64,000 nt of DNA from Maricaulis virginensis (GTDB taxonomy: Bacteria; Pseudomonadota; Alphaproteobacteria; Caulobacterales; Maricaulaceae), in contig NZ_BSFE01000013.1 in assembly GCF_027922185.1 (NCBI RefSeq), forward strand, positions 31,676 through 95,675, written 5' to 3'. This document shows, piece by piece, positions 52,271-60,466 of the stretch (within the stretch, counting starts at the first letter, position 1; each line of letters starts with the position of its first letter). The position numbers were made by a program, and so were the translations under genes. The notes below the pieces were generated by a model. It saw nothing but the letters and a program-made list of their open reading frames with translations, was not told the DNA's origin and searched no databases.

Positions 52271-53119
52271 ATGACCGGTTTTCCCCGCCTTGGTGCGCTG
52301 CGCGATCACTACGATATTCTCTATTGCGACGTCTGGGGCGTGATCCGGGACGGCAAGGCGCTTTTGCCCGAAGCCGTCGAGGCGCTGCAGGCCTTCCGGC
52401 GCTCGGGCGGTGCGGTCTGCCTCGTCTCCAATTCGCCGCGCCGCAGCCCCAGCCTGGCGACCATGCTCGCGCAGATGGGCCTGCCGGACGATGCGACCGA
52501 CGCGATGGTGACCTCCGGCGATGCGATCCGTGCCGAACTCGTCGCGCGCACGCCGGGCCGCGCCTGGCGGATCGGCCCGGACCATGATCTGGGCCTTTAT
52601 GACGGGCTGGACATCATCTTCACCGATGTCGGCGAGGCCGACTTCATCACCTGCACAGGGCCGGACGACTACTGGAACGGCACGCCGGACGAATATGCCG
52701 AACGGCTGGCCGTCGCGCGCGAGCGCGGCCTCGACCTGGTATGCGCCAATCCGGACATCGTGGTGCAGGCGGGTGACCGCCTGATTTTCTGCGCCGGGGC
52801 GATTGCACGGCGGTATCGCGAAATGGGCGGGACGAGCGTGGTGGCCGGCAAGCCGCACAAGCCGATCTATGATCTGGCCCGGGCAGCGCTGCAGGAGCGG
52901 GGCTTCACGGTCGAGCCGGACCGGGTTCTCGCCATCGGCGATGGGCCGGAAACCGATGTGGCCGGGGCCATCCGTATCGGCGTCGATGCGCTGTTCATTG
53001 CCGACGGCATTCTGGGCGCCGACATGAAAAGCGACGGCTTCGATGAAGAAGCCGTCGCCCGCGCACTCGATGAGTATGGCGTCTCGGCGCGATGGCAGGC
53101 GCCGAGACTTGTCTGGTAG
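52271..53119 (+). CDS. HAD-superfamily hydrolase, subclass IIA (TIGR01459-like)
   Basis: A 282-residue phosphatase-like enzyme. Motif I is YDILYCDVWGVIRDG, in which the nucleophile is the first Asp and the usual second Asp is a Trp-adjacent position (DVWGV). Motif II is CLVSNSPR, and motif IV is VLAIGDGPETDVAGAIRIG. The IIA cap lies between. The DxWGV form is typical of the alphaproteobacterial TIGR01459 group, whose substrate is unknown. The ATG at 52271 follows family C repeat DNA; an upstream extension would translate the repeat and is rejected. Confidence 0.9.
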   Translation: MTGFPRLGALRDHYDILYCDVWGVIRDGKALLPEAVEALQAFRRSGGAVCLVSNSPRRSPSLATMLAQMGLPDDATDAMVTSGDAIRAELVARTPGRAWRIGPDHDLGLYDGLDIIFTDVGEADFITCTGPDDYWNGTPDEYAERLAVARERGLDLVCANPDIVVQAGDRLIFCAGAIARRYREMGGTSVVAGKPHKPIYDLARAALQERGFTVEPDRVLAIGDGPETDVAGAIRIGVDALFIADGILGADMKSDGFDEEAVARALDEYGVSARWQAPRLVW

Positions 53120-53124
53120 ATCCG

Positions 53125-53172
53125 GAGCGTTTTCAGCGAAAGCGGGTACCGGTTTCGCGGTTCGAAAACGCG
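53125..53172. repeat. Dispersed palindromic repeat, GCGTTTTC/GAAAACGC type, copy 2
   Basis: GAGCGTTTTCAGCGAAAGCG, then GGTACCGGTTTCGCGG, then TTCGAAAACGCG. The ends are complementary (CGTTTTC / GAAAACG) around a central GGTACC. The same kind of element is widespread in alphaproteobacterial intergenic DNA. It ends between two convergent genes. Confidence 0.75.
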
Positions 53173-53182
53173 ACCGGCAAAC

Positions 53183-53881
53183 CTAGTCGAACAGCGAGTC
53201 GATCGAGGACTGGTCGAGATCCGGCGCCGCGCCGCCGGCATCGGCGAACATGGCGTCGATATCGTCCTGGCTCGTTTCCGGACCGCCGATGGCGGGACCG
53301 TTGAGCAGGTTCTTCTCGGCCCGGGCCTTTTCGGCCTTCTCGGCTTCGGATTCGTATCCGTCGGCGTCGCGCACGCCCATCACTTCGGCAAAGCGCGAGA
53401 CGCGGCTTTCCACGTGACGCAGCGAGTTGACGACCTTGGAGACGCGCTGGCCGGCCAGGTCCTGGAAGGAACACGCTTCGATGATCGTCATCATGCGCGC
53501 TTCCACATTGGCCCGGTACTCGTCGTAATCCGTGGCGTCCTCGCACAGCACGGCTTCGGCCGCACTCATGATCGTCTCGGTCGCCTTTTCCGTGTCGCCC
53601 ACGACGGCTTCCAGCTCGACACCGGCCGAGGGGATGCGCTCGGTCTTGATGTCATTGGGGCGCAGGGCGGCGATCTCGTCGCGGGTGCGCGAGATATAGT
53701 CGGCGATATAATTGAATTCCTGACAGATCGACTGGTCGAGAGAGCTGAAGAACAGCTTCATCGTGTCCGTCAGCTGGTGAGCCAGCTTCAGGACTTCCAT
53801 GATCTGTGCGTCCTTCAGGTCGCTGGCTTTCAGGGAAGCCAGGGACGTGCGGACTTGCGCAGCAACATTGGCGGCGGGCAT
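53183..53881 (-). CDS. cheZ: CheZ-family CheY-P phosphatase with duplicated C-terminal peptide
   Basis: Speeds dephosphorylation of CheY-P. The 232-residue protein is a long helical hairpin with the catalytic D-x-x-x-Q in ACSFQDLAGQRVSKVV (about 155-170). The C-terminus has two short acidic repeats, SQDDIDAMFAD and DQSSIDSLFD, joined by a flexible Gly/Ala linker. Both resemble the FliM N-terminal CheY-binding peptide (LSQxEIDALL). The start at 53881 is preferred for its AAGGAGG ribosome-binding site; an alternative ATG at 53926 would overlap less well spaced AGGAG. It lies 51 bp after cheY in the same operon. Confidence 0.9.
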   Translation of the reverse strand: MPAANVAAQVRTSLASLKASDLKDAQIMEVLKLAHQLTDTMKLFFSSLDQSICQEFNYIADYISRTRDEIAALRPNDIKTERIPSAGVELEAVVGDTEKATETIMSAAEAVLCEDATDYDEYRANVEARMMTIIEACSFQDLAGQRVSKVVNSLRHVESRVSRFAEVMGVRDADGYESEAEKAEKARAEKNLLNGPAIGGPETSQDDIDAMFADAGGAAPDLDQSSIDSLFD

Positions 53882-53932
53882 GGGGCCCTCCTTCCTTGGG
53901 GTCTCGATCGGCGAAGGGGCGGTCATGGACTC

Positions 53933-54319
53933 CTAGAAGTCGCCGAGCACCGCGGACATCTTCGCCTTCAGCGTACCGGCGTTGAAGGGTTTCACGATGT
54001 AGTTGTTCACACCGGCGCGCTTGGCCGCGACCACGTTCTCGGTCTTGGACTCTGCGGTCACCATGATGAAGGGGGTCGCCTTCATGGACTCGTCGGCCCG
54101 GACCTTCTGAAGCAGCTCGTAGCCGGTCATCGGTTCCATATTCCAGTCGGAAATAACCAGACCGTACTTGTTCTTCTGCATCTTCTCATACGCTTCCTGG
54201 CCGTCAGAGGCCTCGTCCACGTTTTCGAAGCCAATCTGCTTGAGCAGGTTGCGAATGATACGGATCATGGTCTTGTAGTCGTCCACAACCAGGATCGGCA
54301 TCGTCATCTCGACAGCCAT
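53933..54319 (-). CDS. cheY: CheY-type single-domain response regulator
   Basis: A 128-residue receiver domain without output domain. Key residues are the acidic pair D13/D14 (LVVDDYKTM), phospho-acceptor D58 (ISDWNM), T88 (MVTAES) and K110 (IVKPF), all in the right places. Linkage to cheZ and the presence of a chemoreceptor in the window support a role in flagellar switching. Other che genes are not nearby, so the operon is detached from the main chemotaxis cluster. Confidence 0.96.
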   Translation of the reverse strand: MAVEMTMPILVVDDYKTMIRIIRNLLKQIGFENVDEASDGQEAYEKMQKNKYGLVISDWNMEPMTGYELLQKVRADESMKATPFIMVTAESKTENVVAAKRAGVNNYIVKPFNAGTLKAKMSAVLGDF

Positions 54320-54442
54320 GCGTAGTCTCCATCCACTCGGTGCGTTACACTAGGGTGACAGCTTGTTCTGCCGTCTTCAGCGAGGACCCTAGACAATCGC
54401 CGATAAAAATCGGTTAAAGCGGTTGCAAAGAGGGAGTCGCTC

Positions 54443-54886
54443 ATGGCGGAAGTGCTCGGTATCGCTCTGGAAGAAATGGAAATTGGCCAATCGGCAGAGG
54501 CGGTTAGAACCGTCACAGAGGCCGATCTGGACATGTTTGCCAAGGTCTCCGGCGACTATAATCCCGTGCATATGGATGAAGAATTCGCCCGCGCGACGCC
54601 GTTCCGCGGCCGGATCGCGCACGGTGCACTGGTCGCATCCTATATTTCCGGCGTGCTCGGAAACGAGCTGCCCGGACCGGGCGCGATCTTCCTCGGTCTC
54701 AATATGCGCTTCTTCCATCCCGTGCGGATCGGCGACGAGGTGACCACCCGGGTTTCGGTGAAATCCGTCGACCTGAAGGCCCGCAAGGCCGTCATGGAGT
54801 GCGTGTGCCAGGTCAAAGGCAATGTGACCATGCAGGCCGAGGCCGAGGTCATGGTCCGCAAGCGCCGGCGCAAGACAGCGGACTGA
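54443..54886 (+). CDS. MaoC-family (R)-specific enoyl-CoA hydratase
   Basis: A 147-residue hotdog-fold hydratase. The catalytic Asp/His motif is SGDYNPVHMDEEFA (about 36-49), followed by TPFRGRIAHGALVASYIS, the classic MaoC/PhaJ signature. PhaJ-type enzymes supply (R)-3-hydroxyacyl-CoA to polyhydroxyalkanoate synthesis, but no pha gene lies nearby. The C-terminus is strongly basic (RKRRRKTAD). It ends 7 bp before ribF and is probably cotranscribed. Confidence 0.93.
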   Translation: MAEVLGIALEEMEIGQSAEAVRTVTEADLDMFAKVSGDYNPVHMDEEFARATPFRGRIAHGALVASYISGVLGNELPGPGAIFLGLNMRFFHPVRIGDEVTTRVSVKSVDLKARKAVMECVCQVKGNVTMQAEAEVMVRKRRRKTAD

Positions 54887-54893
54887 TCGATTG

Positions 54894-55838
54894 ATGCAGG
54901 TCGTCCACGGTTTCACATCCATTCCCGAAGACGCCCGCGGTTCGGTGATCGCGCTGGGCAATTTCGATGGCGTGCATCAGGGGCACCGGCATGTCATCGC
55001 GCTGGCGCGCGATCTGGCGGACGGGACAGGCGGCGAACTCGGCGTCGCCCTGTTCGATCCGCATCCGCGCCGCTTCTTCGCGCCCGAAGCGCCGGCCTTT
55101 CGCCTGATGAGTGCGCACCGCCGCAATCTCACGCTGGAAGCGCTGGGCGTGAAGCGTCTGCATATCCTGCCCTTCGATGCGGCCATGGCGAAGATGACGC
55201 CGCGGCAATTCGTCGAGACGGTGCTGGTCGAGGGCCTCGGCGTGAAGGGTGTCGTCACCGGCGCCGATTTCCGCTTCGGTGCGGGACGCGCCGGCTCGAC
55301 CGGCGACCTGGAGCGCCTGTGTGCGGAACACGGCATCCGCACGTCCTTTGCCGAACTGCACGGCAATGGTGCCGACAAGGTCTCCTCGACCCGGATCCGC
55401 AAGGCCATTCTCGATGGCGACATGAAAGCCGCCGAGACGCTGCTGGGCGCCCCCTGGGCTGTCGAGGGCGTCGTGAAGCATGGCGATGCACGCGGCCGCA
55501 CCATCGGTTTTCCGACCGCCAATCTGACCCTGGGCGATTATGCGCGCCCGGCCTATGGCGTCTACGCCGTGCGGGCCGGGATCGATGGCGAGACGCCGGC
55601 GCGGCCGGGTGTCGCCAATTTCGGCAAGCGGCCGACGGTCGATGGCGCCACTGAATTGCTGGAAATCCACCTCTTCGATTTTGCCGGCGATCTCTACGAC
55701 AAGACGCTGGAGGTCGAGTTCCACGAATTCCTGCGACCGGAACGCCGCTTCGACGGGATCGAGGCGCTCAAGGACCAGATCGCGAAAGATGCCCAGGCCG
55801 CGCGGGCGGCGCTGACCGACGCGTCTGGACCGGCCTGA
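54894..55838 (+). CDS. ribF: Bifunctional riboflavin kinase / FAD synthetase
   Basis: Makes FMN and FAD from riboflavin. The 314 residues have the N-terminal adenylyltransferase (about 1-180, with ALGNFDGVHQGHRHVI and the closing SSTRIRKAI) and the C-terminal flavokinase (about 188-305, with RTIGFPTANLTL, YGVYAV, GVANFGKRPT and LEVEFHEFLRPER). The ATG at 54894 is preceded by an in-frame TTG. No FMN riboswitch is upstream. ribF before ileS and lspA is a widely conserved order. Confidence 0.97.
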   Translation: MQVVHGFTSIPEDARGSVIALGNFDGVHQGHRHVIALARDLADGTGGELGVALFDPHPRRFFAPEAPAFRLMSAHRRNLTLEALGVKRLHILPFDAAMAKMTPRQFVETVLVEGLGVKGVVTGADFRFGAGRAGSTGDLERLCAEHGIRTSFAELHGNGADKVSSTRIRKAILDGDMKAAETLLGAPWAVEGVVKHGDARGRTIGFPTANLTLGDYARPAYGVYAVRAGIDGETPARPGVANFGKRPTVDGATELLEIHLFDFAGDLYDKTLEVEFHEFLRPERRFDGIEALKDQIAKDAQAARAALTDASGPA

Positions 55839-56019
55839 CAGGCTCTGTTACACGCCATGACCATGGTCTGCACACATGTGTTCATACGCCGCGCGGCGCT
55901 GATGCCGTCGCCGACGACGGGGCGAATTACCGGCCCGGGCCGCGAGGAATAGATCCGAGCGGTGCCGGGATATGTCCTGCCTTGACCCCTAGACGATCCA
56001 GACCGCAAGGACCGATCCG
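55839..56019 (+). other. Gap between ribF and ileS
   Basis: No gene. It contains several palindromes (CCATG-AC-CATGG at 55855-55866, ACACATGTGT at 55872-55881, GCCGCGCGGC just after). I see no T-box or terminator with a T-run. Confidence 0.45.
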
Positions 56020-58992
56020 ATGACGGATACCCCCGCCGAAACCGGCAATGAGACCGCTTCCCGCGACTATCGCGAAACGCTTTTCCTCCCGACCACCGAC
56101 TTTCCCATGCGCGCCGGCCTGCCGCAGCGCGAACCGGAATGGCTGGAACGCTGGGGCAAGCTCGACCTGTACCGCAAGATGCGTCAACGCGCCGAAGGCC
56201 GCGAACGCTTCGTGCTGCATGACGGCCCGCCCTATGCGAACGGCCACATCCATATCGGCACCGGCCAGAACAAGATCCTCAAGGATATCGTTGTCCGTTC
56301 GCACCAGATGATGGGCTTCGACGCGCCGTATCGTCCGGGCTGGGACTGTCACGGCCTGCCGATCGAATGGAAGGTCGAGCAGAATTTCCGCGCCAAGGGC
56401 CGCAACAAGGACGATATCCCGGTCAAGGAATTCCGCGCCGAATGCCGCGCCTATGCCGAGGAATGGGTGGGCGTGCAGTCCGGCGAGTTCCAGCGTCTGG
56501 GCGTGTCGGGCGAGTGGGACGATCCCTATCTGACCATGTCTTTTGACGCCGAAGCGGCAATCGTCGCCGAATTCCTGAAATTCGCCGAGCAGGGGCTGGT
56601 GTATTGCGGCTCGGCGCCGGTGATGTGGTCGCCGGTCGAACAGACCGCGCTGGCCGAGGCCGAGGTCGAGTATCACGACAAGATCTCCACCACGATCCAC
56701 GTCAAATTCCCGCTGCGCGGCGTGCGCAAGGACGGCACCGCCATCCCGAGGGACTGCATCGGCGCACATGTGGTGATCTGGACCACCACGCCCTGGACGA
56801 TCCCGGGCAACCGCGCCATCTGCTTCTCGCCCGAGATCCGCTACGGCCTCTACAAGGTGACCGGCGTCGAGGCCGAGGGTTTCACCCCCTGGGCCATGCC
56901 CGGCGATACGCTGATCGTCGCCGATGCGCTGTGGGACGAAACGGCGAAGGCCGCCAATATCGTCGGCTGGGACCGGCTGGAAACCGTCGACCCGGCCGGT
57001 TTCGTCTGCTCGCACCCGCTGGCCGAGGCCGACCGCTACTGGAATTATCCGGTGCCGCTGCTGCCGGGCGAACATGTCACCGACGAGGCCGGTACCGGCT
57101 TCGTGCACACCGCGCCCAGCCATGGTGCGGAAGACTATGCCGCCTGGATGGACTTCCCGGAATGGCATGACAAGCACGAGGCCGTGCCGCACATCGTCGG
57201 TCCGGACGGCGCCTATTACGACCACATCCCGCTGTTCGCCGGCCTGCACATCATTCGCCTGGACGGCAAGAAGCAGGGCCAGGACGGTCCGGCCAACAAG
57301 GCCGTGATGGACAAGCTCATCGAGCTGAACATGCTGCTGGCGCGCGGGCGGCTGGAGCACTCCTATCCGCATTCCTGGCGCTCCAAGGCACCGGTCATCT
57401 TCCGCAACACGCCGCAATGGTTCGTCGCCATCGACCGGCCGATGAAGTCCGGCGGCACGCTGCGCGAAAAGGCGCTGGGGGCCATTGCCGAGACTGGCTG
57501 GACGCCGAAGGCGGCGGAGAACCGTATCCGCTCCATGGTCGAACAGCGGCCGGACTGGCTCGTCTCGCGCCAGCGCGCCTGGGGCGTGCCGCTGACCCTG
57601 TTCGTGGAGAAGGGCACCACGCGCGTGCTCAATGATCACAAGGTCAATGCGCGCATCGTCAAGGCGGTTGCGGAAGACGGCGCCGATGCCTGGTTCGAAC
57701 GGCCGGCTTCCGAATTCCTCGGCGACGAATACGCGGCCGATGACTACGAGAAGGTCACCGACATCCTCGATGTCTGGTTCGACAGTGGCTGCACCCACGC
57801 CTTCGCGCTGGAGCCGCGGGCGGACCAGAAATGGCCGGCCGATCTCTATCTGGAAGGTTCCGACCAGCACCGCGGCTGGTTCCAGTCCTCGCTGCTGCAA
57901 AGCTGCGGCACGCGCGGCCGGGCGCCCTACGACAATGTGCTCACCCATGGTTTCGTGATGGCCGGCGACGGACGCAAGATGTCCAAATCGCTCGGCAATA
58001 CGCTCGCGCCGAACGAGATCGCGAGGAAGTACGGCATCGAGATCATGCGCCTGTGGGTCGCGGCCCAGGACTTCACCGACGATCTGCGCATCTCCGAGGA
58101 GATCCTGCAGACCTCGGTCGATGCCTATCGCAAGATGCGCAACACGCTGCGCTACCTGCTCGGCGCGCTGCACGGCTATGACGAGACGGTGGAGCACCTG
58201 CCGCTCGAGCGCATGCCCTCGCTGGAACGCTGGGTGCTGCACCGGCTGCAGGAACTCGATGGTGTGGTGAAGGCAGGCTACGCCGCCTACGACTTCAAGA
58301 AAGTCTATTCGGCGCTGTTCAATTTCTGTGTCGTCGACCTGTCGGCCTTCTATCTCGATGTGCGCAAGGACAGCCTGTATTGCGACCGTCCGGACGCCGA
58401 CCGCCGCCGCGCCTGCCGCACGGTGATGCACGAGGTCTTCATGCGCCTGACCGCCTGGCTGGCGCCGATCATGCCCTTCACCATGGAAGAGGTCTGGCTG
58501 TCACGCTTCCCGTCCGAGGATGACAGCGTGCACCTGCGCACCTTCCCGAAAACGCCGCAGGACTGGCACAATGGCGCGCTGGCCGAGAACTGGCGCACCC
58601 TGCGCCGCCTGCGCCGTGTGGTGACGGGCGCGCTGGAAGTCGAACGCCGCGAAAAGCGCATCGGCTCCAGCCTCGAGGCCGCACCGCGGGTCTATGTCGC
58701 CGATCCGGCCTATCGCGCGGCGATGAAGGCCGAGGCGCCGGGCGATATCGACGATTTCCTCGCCGAGATCGCCATTACCAGCCAGGCTGTCCTGATCGAC
58801 GGGGCTGCGCCGGAGGGAGCCTTCCGCATCGACGATATCGCGGACATCGCCGTCGTGCCGGGCCGCGCCGAAGGCGGCAAGTGTGCCCGCTCGTGGAAAT
58901 ATTCCACGCAGATCGGTGCGGACAAGCGCTATCCGGAACTCTCGCCGCGCGATGCCGATGCGGTGGCCTACTGGGACGCGACGCATGGCTGA
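56020..58992 (+). CDS. ileS: Isoleucyl-tRNA synthetase lacking most C-terminal zinc ligands
   Basis: Charges tRNA(Ile). The 990-residue class I enzyme has the HIGH motif in PPYANGHIHIGTG (about 70-82), the editing domain with TTTPWTIPGNRA, and KMSKS in GDGRKMSKSLGN near 650. The C-terminus, which in E. coli forms a four-cysteine zinc finger, reads KCARSWKYSTQIGADKRYPE, with only one cysteine left, so zinc is probably not bound there. The last 8 bp overlap lspA (ATGGCTGA), so translation is coupled. Confidence 0.98.
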   Translation: MTDTPAETGNETASRDYRETLFLPTTDFPMRAGLPQREPEWLERWGKLDLYRKMRQRAEGRERFVLHDGPPYANGHIHIGTGQNKILKDIVVRSHQMMGFDAPYRPGWDCHGLPIEWKVEQNFRAKGRNKDDIPVKEFRAECRAYAEEWVGVQSGEFQRLGVSGEWDDPYLTMSFDAEAAIVAEFLKFAEQGLVYCGSAPVMWSPVEQTALAEAEVEYHDKISTTIHVKFPLRGVRKDGTAIPRDCIGAHVVIWTTTPWTIPGNRAICFSPEIRYGLYKVTGVEAEGFTPWAMPGDTLIVADALWDETAKAANIVGWDRLETVDPAGFVCSHPLAEADRYWNYPVPLLPGEHVTDEAGTGFVHTAPSHGAEDYAAWMDFPEWHDKHEAVPHIVGPDGAYYDHIPLFAGLHIIRLDGKKQGQDGPANKAVMDKLIELNMLLARGRLEHSYPHSWRSKAPVIFRNTPQWFVAIDRPMKSGGTLREKALGAIAETGWTPKAAENRIRSMVEQRPDWLVSRQRAWGVPLTLFVEKGTTRVLNDHKVNARIVKAVAEDGADAWFERPASEFLGDEYAADDYEKVTDILDVWFDSGCTHAFALEPRADQKWPADLYLEGSDQHRGWFQSSLLQSCGTRGRAPYDNVLTHGFVMAGDGRKMSKSLGNTLAPNEIARKYGIEIMRLWVAAQDFTDDLRISEEILQTSVDAYRKMRNTLRYLLGALHGYDETVEHLPLERMPSLERWVLHRLQELDGVVKAGYAAYDFKKVYSALFNFCVVDLSAFYLDVRKDSLYCDRPDADRRRACRTVMHEVFMRLTAWLAPIMPFTMEEVWLSRFPSEDDSVHLRTFPKTPQDWHNGALAENWRTLRRLRRVVTGALEVERREKRIGSSLEAAPRVYVADPAYRAAMKAEAPGDIDDFLAEIAITSQAVLIDGAAPEGAFRIDDIADIAVVPGRAEGGKCARSWKYSTQIGADKRYPELSPRDADAVAYWDATHG

Positions 58993-59584
58993 TCTTTGGG
59001 GTGAAATCCGGCGTCGCGCGACGGCGTCGCCGGCGCCCCGGATCGGGCTGGGCCTGGCCGTTCTCATCATCGTTCTGGACCAGATCAGCAAATGGCTGGT
59101 CCTCAACGTGCTGCACTTCTCGCCGCCGGGCTGTCTGGAATTCCAGCGGGCCAGCGGTGTCGAACGCATCGCTCTGCCCAATACCTGCGGTCATATCGAA
59201 CTCTCGCCCGTCTTCGACCTCACCATGGTGTGGAACAAGGGGGTGAGTTTCGGCCTGTTCGGCGCCGACGGCCCGCTCGGCCGCTTCATCCTGGTGGCGT
59301 TTTCGATTGCGGTTGCCTGTCTCCTGATCGCCGGACTTCTGGGCTATGGCCCGGTCAAGGCGGCGCGCCGGCTGCAGGCGGTCGCCTTCGGCTTCATCAT
59401 CGGCGGCGCGATCGGCAATGCTGTCGACCGGACGCTCTATGGCGCCGTCGTCGACTTCCTCAATTTTTCCGACGTCTACTTCCCCTATGTCTTCAATATT
59501 GCCGATGTCGGCATCAATCTGGGCGTCGCCGCCGTCATTCTCGACGTTCTTCTCAACGACCGGAAAGACCGCGCGGTAAGATAG
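58985..59584 (+). CDS. lspA: Lipoprotein signal peptidase (signal peptidase II)
   Basis: Cuts the signal from lipoproteins after lipidation, in the inner membrane. The 199 residues have four membrane helices and both catalytic aspartates: GNAVDRTLYGAVVDFL (about 142-157) and VFNIADVGINLG (about 170-181). It is about 30 residues longer than usual because of an insertion after the first helix (FSPPGCLEFQRASGV ... LPNTCGHIE) holding two cysteines on the periplasmic side. Its substrates in this window include the phytase, S9 peptidase, OmpA and BamF lipoproteins. Confidence 0.95.
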   Translation: MADLWGEIRRRATASPAPRIGLGLAVLIIVLDQISKWLVLNVLHFSPPGCLEFQRASGVERIALPNTCGHIELSPVFDLTMVWNKGVSFGLFGADGPLGRFILVAFSIAVACLLIAGLLGYGPVKAARRLQAVAFGFIIGGAIGNAVDRTLYGAVVDFLNFSDVYFPYVFNIADVGINLGVAAVILDVLLNDRKDRAVR

Positions 59585-59658
59585 GGTGGCAAGCGGGGTG
59601 GAGATGAACGCCGCTCTTCGCTAAAACAGGGTTCACGATTTTACGGAGCTTCGTCGAG

Positions 59659-60207
59659 ATGCGTTTGCGTACTGCTCTTCTGGTGGCCTCGACCGCCGCT
59701 TTCGCCCTTACCGGCTGTTCCGGCGTCCGTTCGGCGCTGGGTGCCAACAAGGTCACGCCGGACGAATTCCGCACGGTCACGATCGCACCGCTGACGGTGC
59801 CGCCGGAATACAATCTGCGCCCGCCGGCCCCCGGCCAGCCGCGCCCGGACGAGATCTATCCGGACCAGCAGGCGCGCGCCGCGCTGCTCGGCTCTGCCGG
59901 TGCATTTGAAGGTTCCGACGCCGAAGCCCTCCTTGTCGCCCGCGCCGGCGGTGGCGCAGCCGATCCCTTCATCCGCTCGATCATCGACGGTGAAGAGGCC
60001 AGCATCGTGCGCAAGTCGCGCAGCTTTGCCGACCGCATCCTGTTCTGGCGTGATGGCGAATACGCCCCGCCGCCGGATGTCGACGCCACGCCGCTCGACC
60101 CCGAGCACGAGGCCGAACGCCAGGAGCGGATCCAGAACGTCACCGGCGGCGGCAATGTCGAAATCGAACGCGACCGCCGCCTCCTGCCGAAGCTGCCGGG
60201 GCTTTAG
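59659..60207 (+). CDS. bamF: BamF/DUF3035-family outer-membrane lipoprotein
   Basis: A 182-residue lipoprotein (signal ending FALTGC, Cys at about 20). The conserved DUF3035 block is PDEFRTVTIAPLTVPPEYNL then RPPAPGQPRPDE (about 34-65). In Caulobacter the corresponding protein, BamF, is part of the beta-barrel assembly complex. The rest is acidic and probably flexible, ending ERDRRLLPKLPGL. It follows lspA by 74 bp, the conserved order in alphaproteobacteria, and is itself processed by LspA. Confidence 0.88.
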   Translation: MRLRTALLVASTAAFALTGCSGVRSALGANKVTPDEFRTVTIAPLTVPPEYNLRPPAPGQPRPDEIYPDQQARAALLGSAGAFEGSDAEALLVARAGGGAADPFIRSIIDGEEASIVRKSRSFADRILFWRDGEYAPPPDVDATPLDPEHEAERQERIQNVTGGGNVEIERDRRLLPKLPGL

Positions 60208-60224
60208 GACGACACATCTCGCAG

Positions 60225-60390
60225 TTTCCCCGGACCTGTTCCGGGGCCTGCCCGAGTTGACGAGAGACACCGGTGCCGGTCCCGGCGCCGGTGTTTCTTG
60301 TTCACCTTCGTGAAAACGCGCCCGCGCTACCACACCCCGGAACAGGTGTTCAGCCCGGGGACATGGCTGACACCTTGTTCAGCCCGGGGA
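60225..60390. repeat. REP doublet, family D, with direct repeats
   Basis: The left arm holds CCCCGGA-CCTGT-TCCGGGG (60228-60246). The right arm has CCCCGGAACAGGT (60335-60347), the complement of ACCTGTTCCGGGG. A 15-bp direct repeat TGTTCAGCCCGGGGA follows at 60347-60361 and 60376-60390. The bamF terminator lies inside. Confidence 0.7.
60267..60300 (+). terminator. Intrinsic terminator of bamF
   Basis: A 13-bp near-perfect stem ACACCGGTGCCGG / CCGGCGCCGGTGT followed by TTCTTGTTC, 60 bp after the stop. Confidence 0.75.
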
Positions 60391-60466
60391 AAATACTACG
60401 GGTGGAGCGCGAAATTGCCCATGCCCCGCCCTTGACCGACTCGGGCGGCGTGCCGACCTTGGTGCC

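Noticed and set aside
53183..53926. Longer CheZ starting at the ATG at 53926
   Set aside because: Possible, but its AGGAG is only 3 nt from the ATG, while 53881 has a better spaced AAGGAGG. Not excluded.
55839..56019. T-box or riboswitch upstream of ileS
   Set aside because: No T-box consensus, no antiterminator/terminator pair and no T-run. T-box control of ileS is not expected in alphaproteobacteria.
55927..58431. 834-codon minus-strand open frame opposite ileS
   Set aside because: ileS is unmistakable on the plus strand. The opposite frame has no recognisable domain and no ribosome-binding site.
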